From a bacterium (GTDB lineage: Bacteria; JAMCPX01): a stretch of DNA of 53,029 bases. The stretch spans positions 1 through 53,029 of the forward strand of contig JAJYUJ010000019.1 in assembly GCA_021792615.1 (NCBI GenBank), given 5' to 3'. Below are positions 15,523 through 24,570 of the stretch, piece by piece; positions within the stretch are counted from its first letter, which is position 1, and each line of letters begins with the position of its first letter. Below the pieces are notes generated by a model, which saw only the letters and a list, made by a program, of their open reading frames with translations, was not told the origin of the DNA and did not search any database. A program made the position numbers and the translations under genes.

Positions 15523-17112
15523 ATGGCTTACAGAGTACTATCAAGACGGTATAGACCGAAGGTTTTTGAAGATCTTTTAGGGCAGCCTCATGTTACCAGA
15601 ACGCTATCGAATGCCATAGCGGAAGAGAGGATAGGGCATGCCTATCTTTTTACGGGTCCCCGGGGTGTCGGCAAAACCACTGCCGCGCGGCTGTTTGCAA
15701 AAGCACTGAACTGCGCCAAGGGACCCACGGCAACTCCGTGCAACAATTGTTCGAGCTGTCTCGAGATAGACGAAAGCAGGAGCATGGATGTCTATGAGAT
15801 TGACGGGGCCTCCAATACCGGGGTCGACAACATACGGGAGATCAAAAGCAACGTCCAGTATCCTCCGTCCCGGGACAGGTACAAAATTTATATCATAGAC
15901 GAGGTACATATGCTGTCGCAGGGGGCATTCAATGCTCTCCTGAAAACACTTGAGGAACCGCCCGAGCACGTAATCTTCATATTCGCCACGACAGAGCCGC
16001 ACAAGGTCCCGCTGACCATACAATCACGCTGTCAGAGGTTCGATTTCAGAAAATTAAGGAACTCTATGGTCATGCAGAGTATTGCAGCCATAGCCGGTAA
16101 AGAGGGCATAACGATAGACGATGAATCGAAAGAGGTGATCACGCGGTATGCCCAGGGAAGCCTGCGGGACGCACAGAGTCTTCTCGAGCAGGCAATATCG
16201 TACAGCGGAAAGACGATCAAACACGAAGAAATATACAAATCGCTCGGTATTTTGGAGAGGGATGTTATTGTAAAAGCCGTCAGTGCCATGGCCCATCATG
16301 ACGTTGCGGAGGCTGCACTTGCGGCGAGAGAGGTTGATGCGAGAGGTTACGACCCGAAAAGATTTATCGAAGAGCTCCTGTCCTCCCTTCGCGACATTTA
16401 CCTGCTCGCCATGTCGCTTGACGAACTGGTAGAGCTTCCGGATGCAGAGGTCCTTGCATTGAAGAAGATCAGTTCTTCGTTTACGCAGGACGATTTGTTG
16501 CACCTCATGAACGCCGTATCGAAAGGCGTCGAATTGATAATACGGTCTACGCAGCCTGCCATTGCCCTCGAGATTGTCCTTATAAAGGCCGCTTCGCTAA
16601 AACCGCTGCTTCCCATAGATCAGATATTGTCGGATCTTAAAAAGTTCAAAAGCTCGATCGATCAAACAGCCGGATCATTTATGCATGAAAAACCGGTTGG
16701 AAGCCCGGTTCCCGGAAAGGGCATGTCCGATGACGGTACGTATGCCGGGGCGAAGGCCGCGGACAGCGGCAGGAGCGCTGCCGGCAGGGAAGGGACGCTG
16801 GACGGGTTTATCGGGCATGTTTATCAGAAGAACGGCCCGCTTGCCGCGGAACTTGGCGAGGCAAATATCTCGATTGAAAAAAACGGTGAAGTAAATATAT
16901 TTATAAAGGAGCACGGTAAAAATAGTGTTACAGACCTGGAGAAAAACAGAGAACTCATACGGCAGTTTGTCAAAGAGTATTTCGGAATGCAGTACGATGT
17001 CGTACTGCATAAAGATGCGCCGCCGGAAAGCAATAAGGAAATAATAAAAGATGATCAGAAGCTCAATAAACTGCTTGATGTTTTTGGAGCAAAGATCATA
17101 AAAAAAATGTAA
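15523..17112 (+). CDS. dnaX: DNA polymerase III subunit gamma/tau
   Basis: DnaX is the clamp-loader ATPase. Its 529 residues show YRVLSRRYRPKVFEDLLGQPHV, Walker A GPRGVGKT, a zinc site with four cysteines (CAKG…CNNCSSC), Walker B IIDEVHML and the SRC motif (sensor 1/arginine finger region). The ATG at 15523 is chosen because GGGAG is placed six bases upstream; a TTG at 15514 would add three residues. A heptamer A-AAA-AAC in the correct reading phase at 16878-16884 is followed two codons later, in the -1 frame, by TGA. A shorter gamma-like product of about 455 residues could arise by frameshifting. The gene heads a run with ybaB (10 bp gap). Confidence 0.95.
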   Translation: MAYRVLSRRYRPKVFEDLLGQPHVTRTLSNAIAEERIGHAYLFTGPRGVGKTTAARLFAKALNCAKGPTATPCNNCSSCLEIDESRSMDVYEIDGASNTGVDNIREIKSNVQYPPSRDRYKIYIIDEVHMLSQGAFNALLKTLEEPPEHVIFIFATTEPHKVPLTIQSRCQRFDFRKLRNSMVMQSIAAIAGKEGITIDDESKEVITRYAQGSLRDAQSLLEQAISYSGKTIKHEEIYKSLGILERDVIVKAVSAMAHHDVAEAALAAREVDARGYDPKRFIEELLSSLRDIYLLAMSLDELVELPDAEVLALKKISSSFTQDDLLHLMNAVSKGVELIIRSTQPAIALEIVLIKAASLKPLLPIDQILSDLKKFKSSIDQTAGSFMHEKPVGSPVPGKGMSDDGTYAGAKAADSGRSAAGREGTLDGFIGHVYQKNGPLAAELGEANISIEKNGEVNIFIKEHGKNSVTDLEKNRELIRQFVKEYFGMQYDVVLHKDAPPESNKEIIKDDQKLNKLLDVFGAKIIKKM

Positions 17113-17122
17113 AGGGGAAAAC

Positions 17123-17434
17123 ATGAACTTAGACAGTTTGTTAAAACAGGCCAAAAAAGTCCAGGAACAGATGAACAAGATCACGGAAGAACTCGCGACA
17201 AAAGAAGTCGAGGCATCGAGCGGAGGGGCCATGGTCATCGTGAGGGCAAACGGGAAAAATGAAATTACCAAGATCACGCTCGATCAGGAGGTTTTTGCAC
17301 TCGGGGATAAGCAGATGCTCGAGGACCTGCTTCTCGCCGCTGTCAACGAAGCATTGAACAGGGCAAAAGATCTGTCTGCAGAAGCATTCAAAAAAGTTTC
17401 GGGCGGATTAAACATACCCGGGCTTTCGTTATGA
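17123..17434 (+). CDS. ybaB: YbaB/EbfC nucleoid-associated protein
   Basis: This 103-residue DNA-binding protein of the YbaB/EbfC family has the typical coiled N-terminus (LKQAKKVQEQMNKITEEL), a central GGAMVIVRANGKNEI hairpin and a helical end with LLLAAVNEAL. The family forms tweezer-like dimers on DNA, and the gene almost always sits between dnaX and recR, as here. AAGGGGAAAAC provides the ribosome site. The stop overlaps the recR start. Confidence 0.92.
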   Translation: MNLDSLLKQAKKVQEQMNKITEELATKEVEASSGGAMVIVRANGKNEITKITLDQEVFALGDKQMLEDLLLAAVNEALNRAKDLSAEAFKKVSGGLNIPGLSL

Positions 17435-18033
17435 TAAGTCAATCCGCCGATCCCCTGGCGGAGCTTGTTGCGAATTTGAAAAAACTGCCGGGTGTGGGAG
17501 AAAAAACAGCTACGAGGTTTGCATATCACATCCTCAATATGAAAAAAGACGATATCCTGGCGATGGCAAATGCCATCAAGCGGATCAGCGATGATGTAAA
17601 GACGTGCTCCGTATGTTTTAATTTTACATATACAGATCCTTGTGATATATGCAGTTCCCAGTCAAGAAACAATTCTGTGATTTGTGTTGTGGAAAGGCCT
17701 GTCGATCTCAATACCATAGAAAAGGCGGGAATTTTTAAGGGGAGATACCATGTATTGCACGGTGTCATAAATATGCTGAACAATAGTGGACCGGAAGATA
17801 TAAAGCTTGCTGAATTAATGAACAGATTAGCGAAGGAATCTGTAAAAGAGGTCATCGCTGCTTTGAGTCCTACGACAGAAGGAGAGGCAACGGCACTGTA
17901 CTTACAGAGGATAATAAAACCGATGGGAATAAAAGTCACAAGACTGGCAAGCGGTATACCCATGGGCTCGGCTCTGGAATATGTGGATCAATACACACTG
18001 ACCAGGGCAATGGAAAACAGAACAGAAATATAA
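17431..18033 (+). CDS. recR: Recombination mediator RecR
   Basis: RecR works with RecF/RecO in loading RecA at gapped DNA. Its 200 residues show the helix-hairpin-helix region (LKKLPGVGEKTATR), a four-cysteine zinc finger (CSVCFNF…CDIC) and a Toprim domain (VVERPVDLNTIEKAG…, then LSPTTEGEATA). The length is as usual. ATGA overlap with ybaB shows translational coupling. Confidence 0.95.
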   Translation: MISQSADPLAELVANLKKLPGVGEKTATRFAYHILNMKKDDILAMANAIKRISDDVKTCSVCFNFTYTDPCDICSSQSRNNSVICVVERPVDLNTIEKAGIFKGRYHVLHGVINMLNNSGPEDIKLAELMNRLAKESVKEVIAALSPTTEGEATALYLQRIIKPMGIKVTRLASGIPMGSALEYVDQYTLTRAMENRTEI

Positions 18034-18046
18034 GATTGGAGGATAG

Positions 18047-19060
18047 ATGTCAGACACAAAAAAAATACTACCAAAGGTGAACAAATCCGGTTTCTTTGAA
18101 ATCAGGATGGAAAGCGTCGGCGGGCTCGGCGCCAATCTTGCCGGCAAGGTACTCGCGGAAGCCGGTGTGCTGGGAATGGGTTTGAACGGTGTTAACTTTG
18201 CAAGTTACGGTTCTGAGAAAAAAGGAACACCCGTGAAGTCCTTTATTCGGTTTGCAGAACCGGATTTCGAAATACGGTCGAACAGCCCGGTCGAAGAACC
18301 CCATATCCTTGTTATTTTCCATGAAAAGATGATGAAGACGATGACACTTACCCAGGGAGTAGACGAGAATGCAACTATAGTCGTCAATACCGCCAGAACG
18401 CCCGATGAAATACGGTCAGAACTTAAACTGTACGGCGGCACGGTCGTTTGTGTCGATGCCATCAAGATTTCCGTTGAAGAAAAGGTTAAACTGAACACCA
18501 CCATGCTTGGTGCCATTGCAAAGGCATCCGGTTTTATAGACAAGGCGGCATTGAAAAACGCCATTGCAGAGACCTTCAAAAAGAAATACCCCCACCTCAT
18601 CGATGCAAACCTCAAGGCATTTGAACGGGGCTATAACGAGATTTCCGTAAAAGTGTTCAAACCCGATAACAAATACGAATACGTTTCCTTTAGCAGGTCT
18701 GTTCCCGACATCGGTTACGAGAACGCACCCATAGGAGGTGTTATCCTGAATCCGGGGAACAGCATCAGCAAGGATCTGAGTGCATCGAGGACAGGATATA
18801 TACCGCTTTTTATAAAGGACAAATGTACCAATTGCGGCGAGTGCGAGATCACATGCCCTGACTATTGTTTCGTATGGGAAAAAGGCATAGATAAACACGG
18901 CAAGGAAAAGAATATCCTGCTGGGCATTGACTATCAGTTCTGCAAGGGATGTATGAAGTGCGTGGAGATTTGCAAGTTTGACGCCTTGAAGAAGGAATTG
19001 GAATCTAACCACGATGTTGAATCAATAACGATAAGACATACAGAATTTGTTTTAAAATAA
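18047..19060 (+). CDS. 2-oxoacid:ferredoxin oxidoreductase gamma subunit fused to ferredoxin domain
   Basis: The 337 residues start with the gamma (catalytic-domain) fold (EIRMESVGGLGANLAGKVLAE, then NFASYGSEKKGTPVKS) and end with a delta-type 2x[4Fe-4S] module: C260, C263, C266, C270 and C299, C302, C305, C309. It forms the oxidoreductase with the next gene, 12 bp downstream, and passes electrons from 2-oxoacid oxidation to ferredoxin (or, in reverse, fixes CO2). The substrate (pyruvate, 2-oxoglutarate, branched or aryl 2-oxoacid) cannot be told from sequence alone. Confidence 0.85.
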   Translation: MSDTKKILPKVNKSGFFEIRMESVGGLGANLAGKVLAEAGVLGMGLNGVNFASYGSEKKGTPVKSFIRFAEPDFEIRSNSPVEEPHILVIFHEKMMKTMTLTQGVDENATIVVNTARTPDEIRSELKLYGGTVVCVDAIKISVEEKVKLNTTMLGAIAKASGFIDKAALKNAIAETFKKKYPHLIDANLKAFERGYNEISVKVFKPDNKYEYVSFSRSVPDIGYENAPIGGVILNPGNSISKDLSASRTGYIPLFIKDKCTNCGECEITCPDYCFVWEKGIDKHGKEKNILLGIDYQFCKGCMKCVEICKFDALKKELESNHDVESITIRHTEFVLK

Positions 19061-19072
19061 TCCGGAGGACAC

Positions 19073-21367
19073 ATGGATAACAATCAGACGGCAAAAACTA
19101 TGAACAACAAATCCCCTCTGCCGCAGGTGCAGGGGCTTTTGAGCGGCAACGAGATGGCAGCTCTTGCAGCAAAACATATAAATTTCCACATTATGGGATA
19201 TTATCCCATAACCCCTTCGACCGAGGTTGCAGAGAACCTTGACGAGATGCGGGCATTCGGGGAACACGATATTCGGATGATACCCGGCGACGGTGAACAC
19301 GGCGCTGCCGGTATTTGCTATGGGGCCACACTGGGAGGAGGCAGGGTATTCAATGCCACGTCAGCGAATGGATTTCTTTTCTCCATAGAACAGTACCCTG
19401 TTCAGTCAGGTACAAGATTCCCCATGCTGCTGAACCTCGTAACAAGGTCGGTTTCCGGTCCCCTTGATATCAAAGGGGATCACAGCGATCTGTATATGGC
19501 ACTGAACACGGGCTGGCTCATACTGCTGGCGCGATCGCCGCAGGCGGTTTACGATATGAATATCATGGCGATTAAAATAGGGGAACTCAAAGACGTACGT
19601 CTGCCGGTAATCGTGGCGTATGACGGGTTCTTCACCAGCCATCAGAAGAGAAGAGTCAGCTATTTCGCGGACAAACAATTCGTTCAGGATTTTATCGGCA
19701 AACCGGAGCCGACCTATACGGCGCTCGATCCCGAACACCCGATTTCGTTCGGTGCGTACATGAATGACCCGGATCTCATCAACAACAAGAAGCAGCTTTC
19801 GCTTGCCATGGCTGCAGCGTACAAACACATAGCAGAGGTGTTCAAGGAGTATGCGGCCATCAGCGGCAGGGAATACCATGTGCTGGAGACGTATAAGATG
19901 GAAGATGCAGACTATGCCCTTTTCATCCTGAATTCGTCTTTTGATACCGCAAAGGACGCTGTCGATAATTTAAGAAAGCAGGGTAAAAAAGTCGGGGTTG
20001 TTTCGCCGAGTATGATACGGCCGTTTCCAACAAACGATATCATCAGCGTCTTTAAACGCGTGAAGGGCTTGTGTGTTGCCGACAGGGCTGACAGCTATGG
20101 AGCAAACGGCGGCAATATGACCCTCGAGGTCAAGGCTGCATTGAAGGACGATCCGGAGAACAAGACAACGGTACTGTCGAGGATCTACGGGCTTGGAGGA
20201 AAAGAATTTTTTACCGAAGATGCCGAACAGCTATTCGAAGAAACAATAGATGCGGCAAGTCATCCGGGCAAAGTAAAGCTGTTCGAATACCATGGCATAA
20301 CTCCGGGCAAAGAGGGATATCGTATGGATGTAGCAATGCCGCCGGTAAACGCCCGTGAAGCGACGGGACATGTCAGTGCGCAGCGCGATCCCCAAACCGG
20401 AAAAATCACGGATGTAAAAGGTGTAAACGCCCAGGCACTTTCCATGATGCAGAGAAGGGTTGTACCGGGGCACGGAGCATGCCCGGGGTGCGGTATATTC
20501 TCAAACCTCAACATATTCTTTAAGGGTCTGGAGGGCGATGTGGTCGTACTTTTCCACACCGGATGTGGCGAGGTTGTTACATCAGGCTATCCATACAGCT
20601 CGCACAGAATAACGTTTATCCACAACCTTTTTCAGAGCGGAGCCCCGACACTGTCGGGACTGGTTGAAATGATGGAAGAAAAGATAAAACGGGGCGAACT
20701 CCCGCAGGATAAGAAGATCACCTTTGTTATGGTGTCCGGTGACGGCGGCATGGACATAGGTATGGGACCTGCAATCGGTACAGCCTTGAAAGGGCACAAG
20801 CTGATCCTGCTTGAGTATGATAACGAAGGCTATATGAATACCGGGGATCAACTCTCGTTTTCAACACCGATTGGTCATGACACATCAACATCTCATGCGG
20901 GTCCGTATCAGAAAGGTAAAAAGACGCAGCATAAAGATACAGCCCAGATCATGGCGGCCTGCCACATACCGTATGTTGCGACCGTGGCGGAAAGCAACTA
21001 TAACGACATGATCAAAAAGGCAAAGAAGGCGCAGGAGTATTCGAAAGAGGGTTTTGTGTATATCAAGGCCCTGTCGCTCTGTCCGCTTTCATGGAGGAGT
21101 GAGGAACAGATTGGAGAAAAGATCATTGCAAATGCTGTTGACTCGTGTTTCTTCCCACTGTATGAGGTTGACCATGGTAAGACGAAGATTACGTACGACC
21201 CTGAAGCAAAAGGGAAAAAAGTTTCGGTCATGGAATGGTTGAAATTAATGGGTAAGACCAGGCATCTTACCAAGCCGGAGAACAAGGATGTCGTTGACTC
21301 ATTCCAGAAAGAAGTCGACAGAAGATGGCTCAGAATAAAGGCTATGCATGAGAGCCCTTATCTTTAA
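19073..21367 (+). CDS. 2-oxoacid:ferredoxin oxidoreductase alpha-beta fusion
   Basis: This 764-residue protein combines the alpha subunit (LSGNEMAALAAKHI, GYYPITPSTEVAE, then the domain II region) with the beta subunit from about residue 450. The beta part shows GHGACPGCG (~467-472) for the iron-sulfur cluster and a thiamine-diphosphate site with SGDGGMDIG (~557) and DNEGYMNTGDQLS. Paired with the gamma-delta protein it makes a two-gene complex. Alpha-beta fusion is uncommon compared with separate porA/porB but occurs in anaerobes. A pyruvate-type substrate is likely but not proven. It ends the long dnaX unit. Confidence 0.85.
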   Translation: MDNNQTAKTMNNKSPLPQVQGLLSGNEMAALAAKHINFHIMGYYPITPSTEVAENLDEMRAFGEHDIRMIPGDGEHGAAGICYGATLGGGRVFNATSANGFLFSIEQYPVQSGTRFPMLLNLVTRSVSGPLDIKGDHSDLYMALNTGWLILLARSPQAVYDMNIMAIKIGELKDVRLPVIVAYDGFFTSHQKRRVSYFADKQFVQDFIGKPEPTYTALDPEHPISFGAYMNDPDLINNKKQLSLAMAAAYKHIAEVFKEYAAISGREYHVLETYKMEDADYALFILNSSFDTAKDAVDNLRKQGKKVGVVSPSMIRPFPTNDIISVFKRVKGLCVADRADSYGANGGNMTLEVKAALKDDPENKTTVLSRIYGLGGKEFFTEDAEQLFEETIDAASHPGKVKLFEYHGITPGKEGYRMDVAMPPVNAREATGHVSAQRDPQTGKITDVKGVNAQALSMMQRRVVPGHGACPGCGIFSNLNIFFKGLEGDVVVLFHTGCGEVVTSGYPYSSHRITFIHNLFQSGAPTLSGLVEMMEEKIKRGELPQDKKITFVMVSGDGGMDIGMGPAIGTALKGHKLILLEYDNEGYMNTGDQLSFSTPIGHDTSTSHAGPYQKGKKTQHKDTAQIMAACHIPYVATVAESNYNDMIKKAKKAQEYSKEGFVYIKALSLCPLSWRSEEQIGEKIIANAVDSCFFPLYEVDHGKTKITYDPEAKGKKVSVMEWLKLMGKTRHLTKPENKDVVDSFQKEVDRRWLRIKAMHESPYL

Positions 21368-21416
21368 GACGATTCTTCGGGGTGGTATACCAATATTACT
21401 TATTAATCAAAAAATG

Positions 21417-21443
21417 TTGAATTTTGGTTGGATATGGTATAAG
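21417..21443 (+). promoter_or_regulatory. Possible promoter of mglBA
   Basis: TTGAAT (21417-21422) and TATAAG (21438-21443) have a short 15-base spacer, in the only sizeable gap (101 bp) between the oxidoreductase and mglB. The fit is weak. Confidence 0.25.
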
Positions 21444-21468
21444 GGTTGTTAATTAAAGGAGAAAAGGT

Positions 21469-21954
21469 ATGGCAGGCCCATCACTTATAATGTATGAGGA
21501 GGAGTTTAACCAGATCAATAAAGTTCTGGAAAAACTTACCAAGGAAGCCAACGCAAAGATCGTATTCCTTGTTGATAAAAATGGACAGTTAATAGCTGCA
21601 TACGGCGAAACAAAAAACATTGATACGACATCCCTGGCATCATTGACCGCAGGTAACATAGCGGCGACAGGCGGATTGGCGAAGCTTATAGGCGAGAAGG
21701 AGTTTTCCATACTGTTTCATGAAGGAGAAAAAGACAACATACATATTTCGATTATCGGACAGAGGGTAATCCTCGTTGTTATCTTTGATCACCGCTCTTC
21801 CCTCGGACTGGTCAGACTGAGGGTTAAGAAAACCGGTGACGAGCTCAATGCGATCTTTTCGAGGCTCATTAAGAAAGTGGAAAAAGAACCGCAAGCGGGT
21901 TCTCCATTTTCTGAAATTACCGATGAAGATATAGAAAATCTGTTTAAGGATTAG
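21469..21954 (+). CDS. mglB: MglB-like Roadblock/LC7 GTPase-activating protein
   Basis: This 161-residue Roadblock/LC7 protein carries the typical [20 protein letters not shown] strand and [19 protein letters not shown] helix. MglB dimers stimulate GTP hydrolysis by MglA and set cell polarity and motility direction in Myxococcus and relatives. It stands 14 bp before mglA, the standard order. AAAGGAGAAAAG is the ribosome site. In non-gliding anaerobes the pair probably has another polarity or envelope role. Confidence 0.88.
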   Translation: MAGPSLIMYEEEFNQINKVLEKLTKEANAKIVFLVDKNGQLIAAYGETKNIDTTSLASLTAGNIAATGGLAKLIGEKEFSILFHEGEKDNIHISIIGQRVILVVIFDHRSSLGLVRLRVKKTGDELNAIFSRLIKKVEKEPQAGSPFSEITDEDIENLFKD

Positions 21955-21968
21955 GGAGTTTACCAAGC

Positions 21969-22565
21969 ATGTCCTTTATTAATTATTCTTCAAGGGAGAT
22001 TAACTGTAAAATTGTTTATTACGGTCCGGGATTGGGGGGAAAGACAACCAACCTCCAGTTTATTTACGACAAGATGAGTCCCGATACCAAAGGAAAACTG
22101 ATATCCCTTGCAACCGAAACGGAGAGGACCTTGTTTTTCGATTTTTTGCCTCTTGCTCTTGGAGACATCCGTGGTTTTAAAACGAGGTTTCAACTTTACA
22201 CGGTCCCTGGACAGGTGTTTTATGACGCAAGCAGAAAACTGATCCTGCGGGGTGTAGACGGCGTTGTGTTTGTTGCAGATTCCCAGATAGAACGTATGGA
22301 TGCAAATATTGAAAGTATAGAAAACCTCAAGATTAATCTGAAAGAAAACGGTTACGATTTTGATAAGATTCCGCTGGTTATTCAGTACAATAAACGGGAC
22401 CTCCCGAACGCTGCGGAACTGCAGGAAATGAAAAATACCCTCAACCCGAAGAATGCTCCCGACTTTGAAGGGGTTGCGACGAAGGGTATAGCGGTATTCG
22501 AAACGCTGAAAGCGATTGCGAAGATTGTCCTTGTAGAGATGAAGAAGAGCGCAGCGGTACGGTAG
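21969..22565 (+). CDS. mglA: MglA small Ras-like GTPase
   Basis: This 198-residue protein has P-loop [10 protein letters not shown] (20-29), as is characteristic of MglA, the [13 protein letters not shown] segment in place of a standard DxxG switch II, and a nucleotide-binding NKRD. MglA-GTP marks a cell pole and recruits motility machinery. MglB, just upstream, is its GAP. It is probably the last gene of the unit, as a short hairpin follows. Confidence 0.92.
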   Translation: MSFINYSSREINCKIVYYGPGLGGKTTNLQFIYDKMSPDTKGKLISLATETERTLFFDFLPLALGDIRGFKTRFQLYTVPGQVFYDASRKLILRGVDGVVFVADSQIERMDANIESIENLKINLKENGYDFDKIPLVIQYNKRDLPNAAELQEMKNTLNPKNAPDFEGVATKGIAVFETLKAIAKIVLVEMKKSAAVR

Positions 22566-22575
22566 CCCGGTCGCT

Positions 22576-22591
22576 CCGGATTTTTTTCCGG
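22576..22591 (+). terminator. Weak hairpin after mglA
   Basis: CCGGA-TTTTTT-TCCGG is a 5-bp stem followed by TTTAAAAAAA. It may terminate mglA transcription just before the next promoter. Confidence 0.3.
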
Positions 22592-22604
22592 TTTAAAAAA
22601 ATGG

Positions 22605-22633
22605 TTGCATTGTTCTATTTCTTCCGTTATAAA
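22605..22633 (+). promoter_or_regulatory. Promoter of the small ORF and tRNA-Asn
   Basis: TTGCAT (22605-22610), a 17-base spacer and TATAAA (22628-22633) make a near-consensus housekeeping promoter. The transcript would start near 22640 and include an 18-codon ORF and tRNA-Asn. Confidence 0.55.
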
Positions 22634-22669
22634 TAATTTCGCTTTCAGCGAAGGGTAAGGAGAAGCATT

Positions 22670-22726
22670 ATGGCTTGCAAAACGAAAAACAGTAACACAA
22701 AGAGTACGAAGAAAAAAAAGAAATAA
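22670..22726 (+). CDS. 18-residue Lys-rich small ORF
   Basis: ATG at 22670, with a strong AAGGAG box eight bases upstream, encodes MACKTKNSNTKSTKKKKK and then TAA. It sits between a good promoter and tRNA-Asn, only 8 bp before the tRNA. The peptide is extremely basic and has a single cysteine. I do not recognise it. It may be a real small protein, a leader peptide, or a chance frame, but start, spacing and promoter together make translation plausible. Confidence 0.4.
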   Translation: MACKTKNSNTKSTKKKKK

Positions 22727-22734
22727 TAATATCT

Positions 22735-22809
22735 TCCTCGGTAGCTCAATGGTAGAGCATTCGGCTGTTAACCGAAGGGTTGCAGGTTCGAGCCCTGCCC
22801 GAGGAGCCA
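22735..22809 (+). tRNA. tRNA-Asn (anticodon GTT)
   Basis: A full cloverleaf: acceptor TCCTCGG with CCGAGGA, D arm with GCTC…GAGC, anticodon arm TTCGG-CTGTTAA-CCGAA, T arm GCAGG-TTCGAGC-CCTGC. The discriminator is G and the CCA end is encoded in the DNA (22807-22809). Confidence 0.97.
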
Positions 22810-22814
22810 TTTTA

Positions 22815-22853
22815 AGCGGGCACTTTGTTTACAGCAGAGTACCCGCTTTTTTT
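22815..22853 (+). terminator. Terminator after tRNA-Asn
   Basis: AGCGGGcACT pairs with AGTaCCCGCT around a 13-base loop and is followed by a T-run (CTTTTTTT). It is a convincing rho-independent terminator. Confidence 0.7.
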
Positions 22854-23170
22854 GCTCTGTTCGGCACAGAACAGTTTTCCGGGCGACGCAAGAAAATATA
22901 TTTATGTGATCTTGATTTAGCCATGAACCCGAAAAATACAATAAGGAAGTTTACTTATTCGCTCAATCCCGCGATCCACCTGATATCTATACGTTTCCTT
23001 ATAGAAACGAGCTTTTAGTCCTCTGTATGTTTATATGCAATTACCCGGCATGGTTTCCTCATCGGATTTTCGAAGAAGACCTTTATTTGACGAGGGATTA
23101 TCGCTCATCACATAAACTTTCTTATTTTTCAAACGCATTTTTCGGGTGAATCAACAAACTCCTTTTTTTC
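22854..23170. other. Intergenic stretch without a recognised gene
   Basis: These ~317 bp lie between the tRNA-Asn terminator and the nuo promoter. The open frame across part of it starts inside the tRNA and has no ribosome site. No RNA motif or repeat is recognised, and composition is A+T-rich. Confidence 0.5.
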
Positions 23171-23199
23171 TTGACAAGAAGTGCAGAACATAATTTATA
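23171..23199 (+). promoter_or_regulatory. Promoter of the nuo operon
   Basis: TTGACA (23171-23176), a 17-base spacer and TTTATA (23194-23199), about 18 bp before the nuoA start. It is the only visible promoter for the 13-kb operon. Confidence 0.5.
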
Positions 23200-23217
23200 T
23201 AGCAAGGTTAAATTTGT

Positions 23218-23577
23218 ATGCAAAATTATAATCTTATAAACATAGCAATATATGCGGTTATTATTATAGGCTTTGCGGTCATTACCGTATTACTCTCAGC
23301 CCTTGTTGGTCCAAAGGCAAAGTCGAATGAAAAGCTCTCTCCTTACGAATGCGGTGTCGAGCCGGTCGGCAATGCCCGATTCAGTTTTCCGGTAAAGTAT
23401 TATGTCATAGCTCTTATGTTCCTGATCTTCGATGTCGAGGTTGTGTTCATGTATCCCTGGGCGATTATCGTGAGGGCACTCGGTGCTTTCGGCATGTATG
23501 AGATGGGCGTTTTTATTTTTATCGTTCTTGTTGGATTTGTTTATGCGTGGAAGAAAGGTGCGTTCGAATGGGAATAG
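23218..23577 (+). CDS. nuoA: NADH-quinone oxidoreductase subunit A
   Basis: This 119-residue membrane subunit of complex I has three helices. The family loop [13 protein letters not shown] and the second helix [15 protein letters not shown] are present. It sits at the junction of the membrane and peripheral arms. The ribosome site is weak (AGCAAGG). The 3' end overlaps nuoB by 10 bp. Confidence 0.95.
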   Translation: MQNYNLINIAIYAVIIIGFAVITVLLSALVGPKAKSNEKLSPYECGVEPVGNARFSFPVKYYVIALMFLIFDVEVVFMYPWAIIVRALGAFGMYEMGVFIFIVLVGFVYAWKKGAFEWE

Positions 23578-24065
23578 AAGAAAAACTCGGAGATAGTGTA
23601 TTCACCACCAAGCTTGACGAGCTTGTCAACTGGTCAAGGAAGAACTCCCTGTGGCCCATGCCCTTCGGAACGGCCTGCTGCGCAATAGAATTTATGGCGA
23701 CTGTAGGAACAAGGTTCGACCTCGCGCGGTTCGGTGCCGAGGCCATGAGATTTTCTCCAAGGCAGTCCGATTTGCTTCTCGTTGCCGGGACAATATCGAA
23801 CAAAATGGCCCCTGTTTTAAAGAAGATTTACGACCAGATGGCAGAACCGAAATGGGTGATTTCCATGGGTTCCTGCGCAACGTCCGGAGGCATATTCGAT
23901 TCGTATCCGACGTTGCAAGGGATCGACACGATCATTCCGGTCGATGTTTATGTTACGGGCTGTCCACCGAGGCCGGAAGCATTGATAGATGCGATTATGC
24001 AGCTTCAGGAAATCATCAAACAGGAATCAGTACGAAGACCAAGAAAGGCGATGTCCCTAAAATAA
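23568..24065 (+). CDS. nuoB: NADH-quinone oxidoreductase subunit B (cluster N2)
   Basis: This 165-residue subunit ligates the terminal [4Fe-4S] cluster N2 that reduces quinone. Cysteines 37-38 (TACCAIEFM), 103 (GSCAT) and 132 (CPPRPE) are all present. ATG at 23568 overlaps the end of nuoA and begins MGIEEKLGD; an earlier in-frame ATG (23547) would lengthen the overlap and lacks family support. Confidence 0.95.
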   Translation: MGIEEKLGDSVFTTKLDELVNWSRKNSLWPMPFGTACCAIEFMATVGTRFDLARFGAEAMRFSPRQSDLLLVAGTISNKMAPVLKKIYDQMAEPKWVISMGSCATSGGIFDSYPTLQGIDTIIPVDVYVTGCPPRPEALIDAIMQLQEIIKQESVRRPRKAMSLK

Positions 24066-24066
24066 T

Positions 24067-24570
24067 ATGTCGGAATTGATTGAAAGCATAAAGAATAGAT
24101 TCGGCGAAAAGATAGTTTCGGTCCGGGAGGACTTCCGGCCGCGATCGATAAAGGTCGCGGTTGACGATCTGCTTGAAGTGATGACAGCGCTGAAGAATGA
24201 AGAGGTGTTCCAGTTCAATCAGATACTGGATATTGCAGGTGTGGACTTTCTCAACCAGAAGCCGAGGTTCCTTGTCGCGTACATCCTGCTCTCGACCATA
24301 ACGAACAAGAGGTTAATCGTTGAGACGGATGTCGATGAGTTCGAATCGGTACCGAGTCTTACCGGCGTGTGGTGCGGTGCCGACTGGTTTGAGAGAGAGC
24401 TGTACGATATGTCGGGTATCAAGGTAAAGGGGCATCCGGATTTAAAGCGCATCTTGATGTCGGAAGACTTCGAGGGTCACCCGCTGAGAAAAGATTTCCC
24501 GGTCAGAGGAACGACACCTCCGGAACAGCGGTATGCTCCCTGGGATAAGAGAAGGACAAGGGAGTACTGA
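24067..24570 (+). CDS. nuoC: NADH-quinone oxidoreductase subunit C
   Basis: This 167-residue peripheral-arm subunit (30-kDa family) has the signature region [20 protein letters not shown] followed by HPLRKDFP near the end. It is a separate gene, not fused to nuoD as in E. coli. Its stop shares a base with the nuoD start. Confidence 0.94.
   Translation: MSELIESIKNRFGEKIVSVREDFRPRSIKVAVDDLLEVMTALKNEEVFQFNQILDIAGVDFLNQKPRFLVAYILLSTITNKRLIVETDVDEFESVPSLTGVWCGADWFERELYDMSGIKVKGHPDLKRILMSEDFEGHPLRKDFPVRGTTPPEQRYAPWDKRRTREY

Noticed and set aside
22749-23018. 89-codon frame after mglA
   Set aside because: It begins inside tRNA-Asn, crosses the terminator and has no ribosome site.
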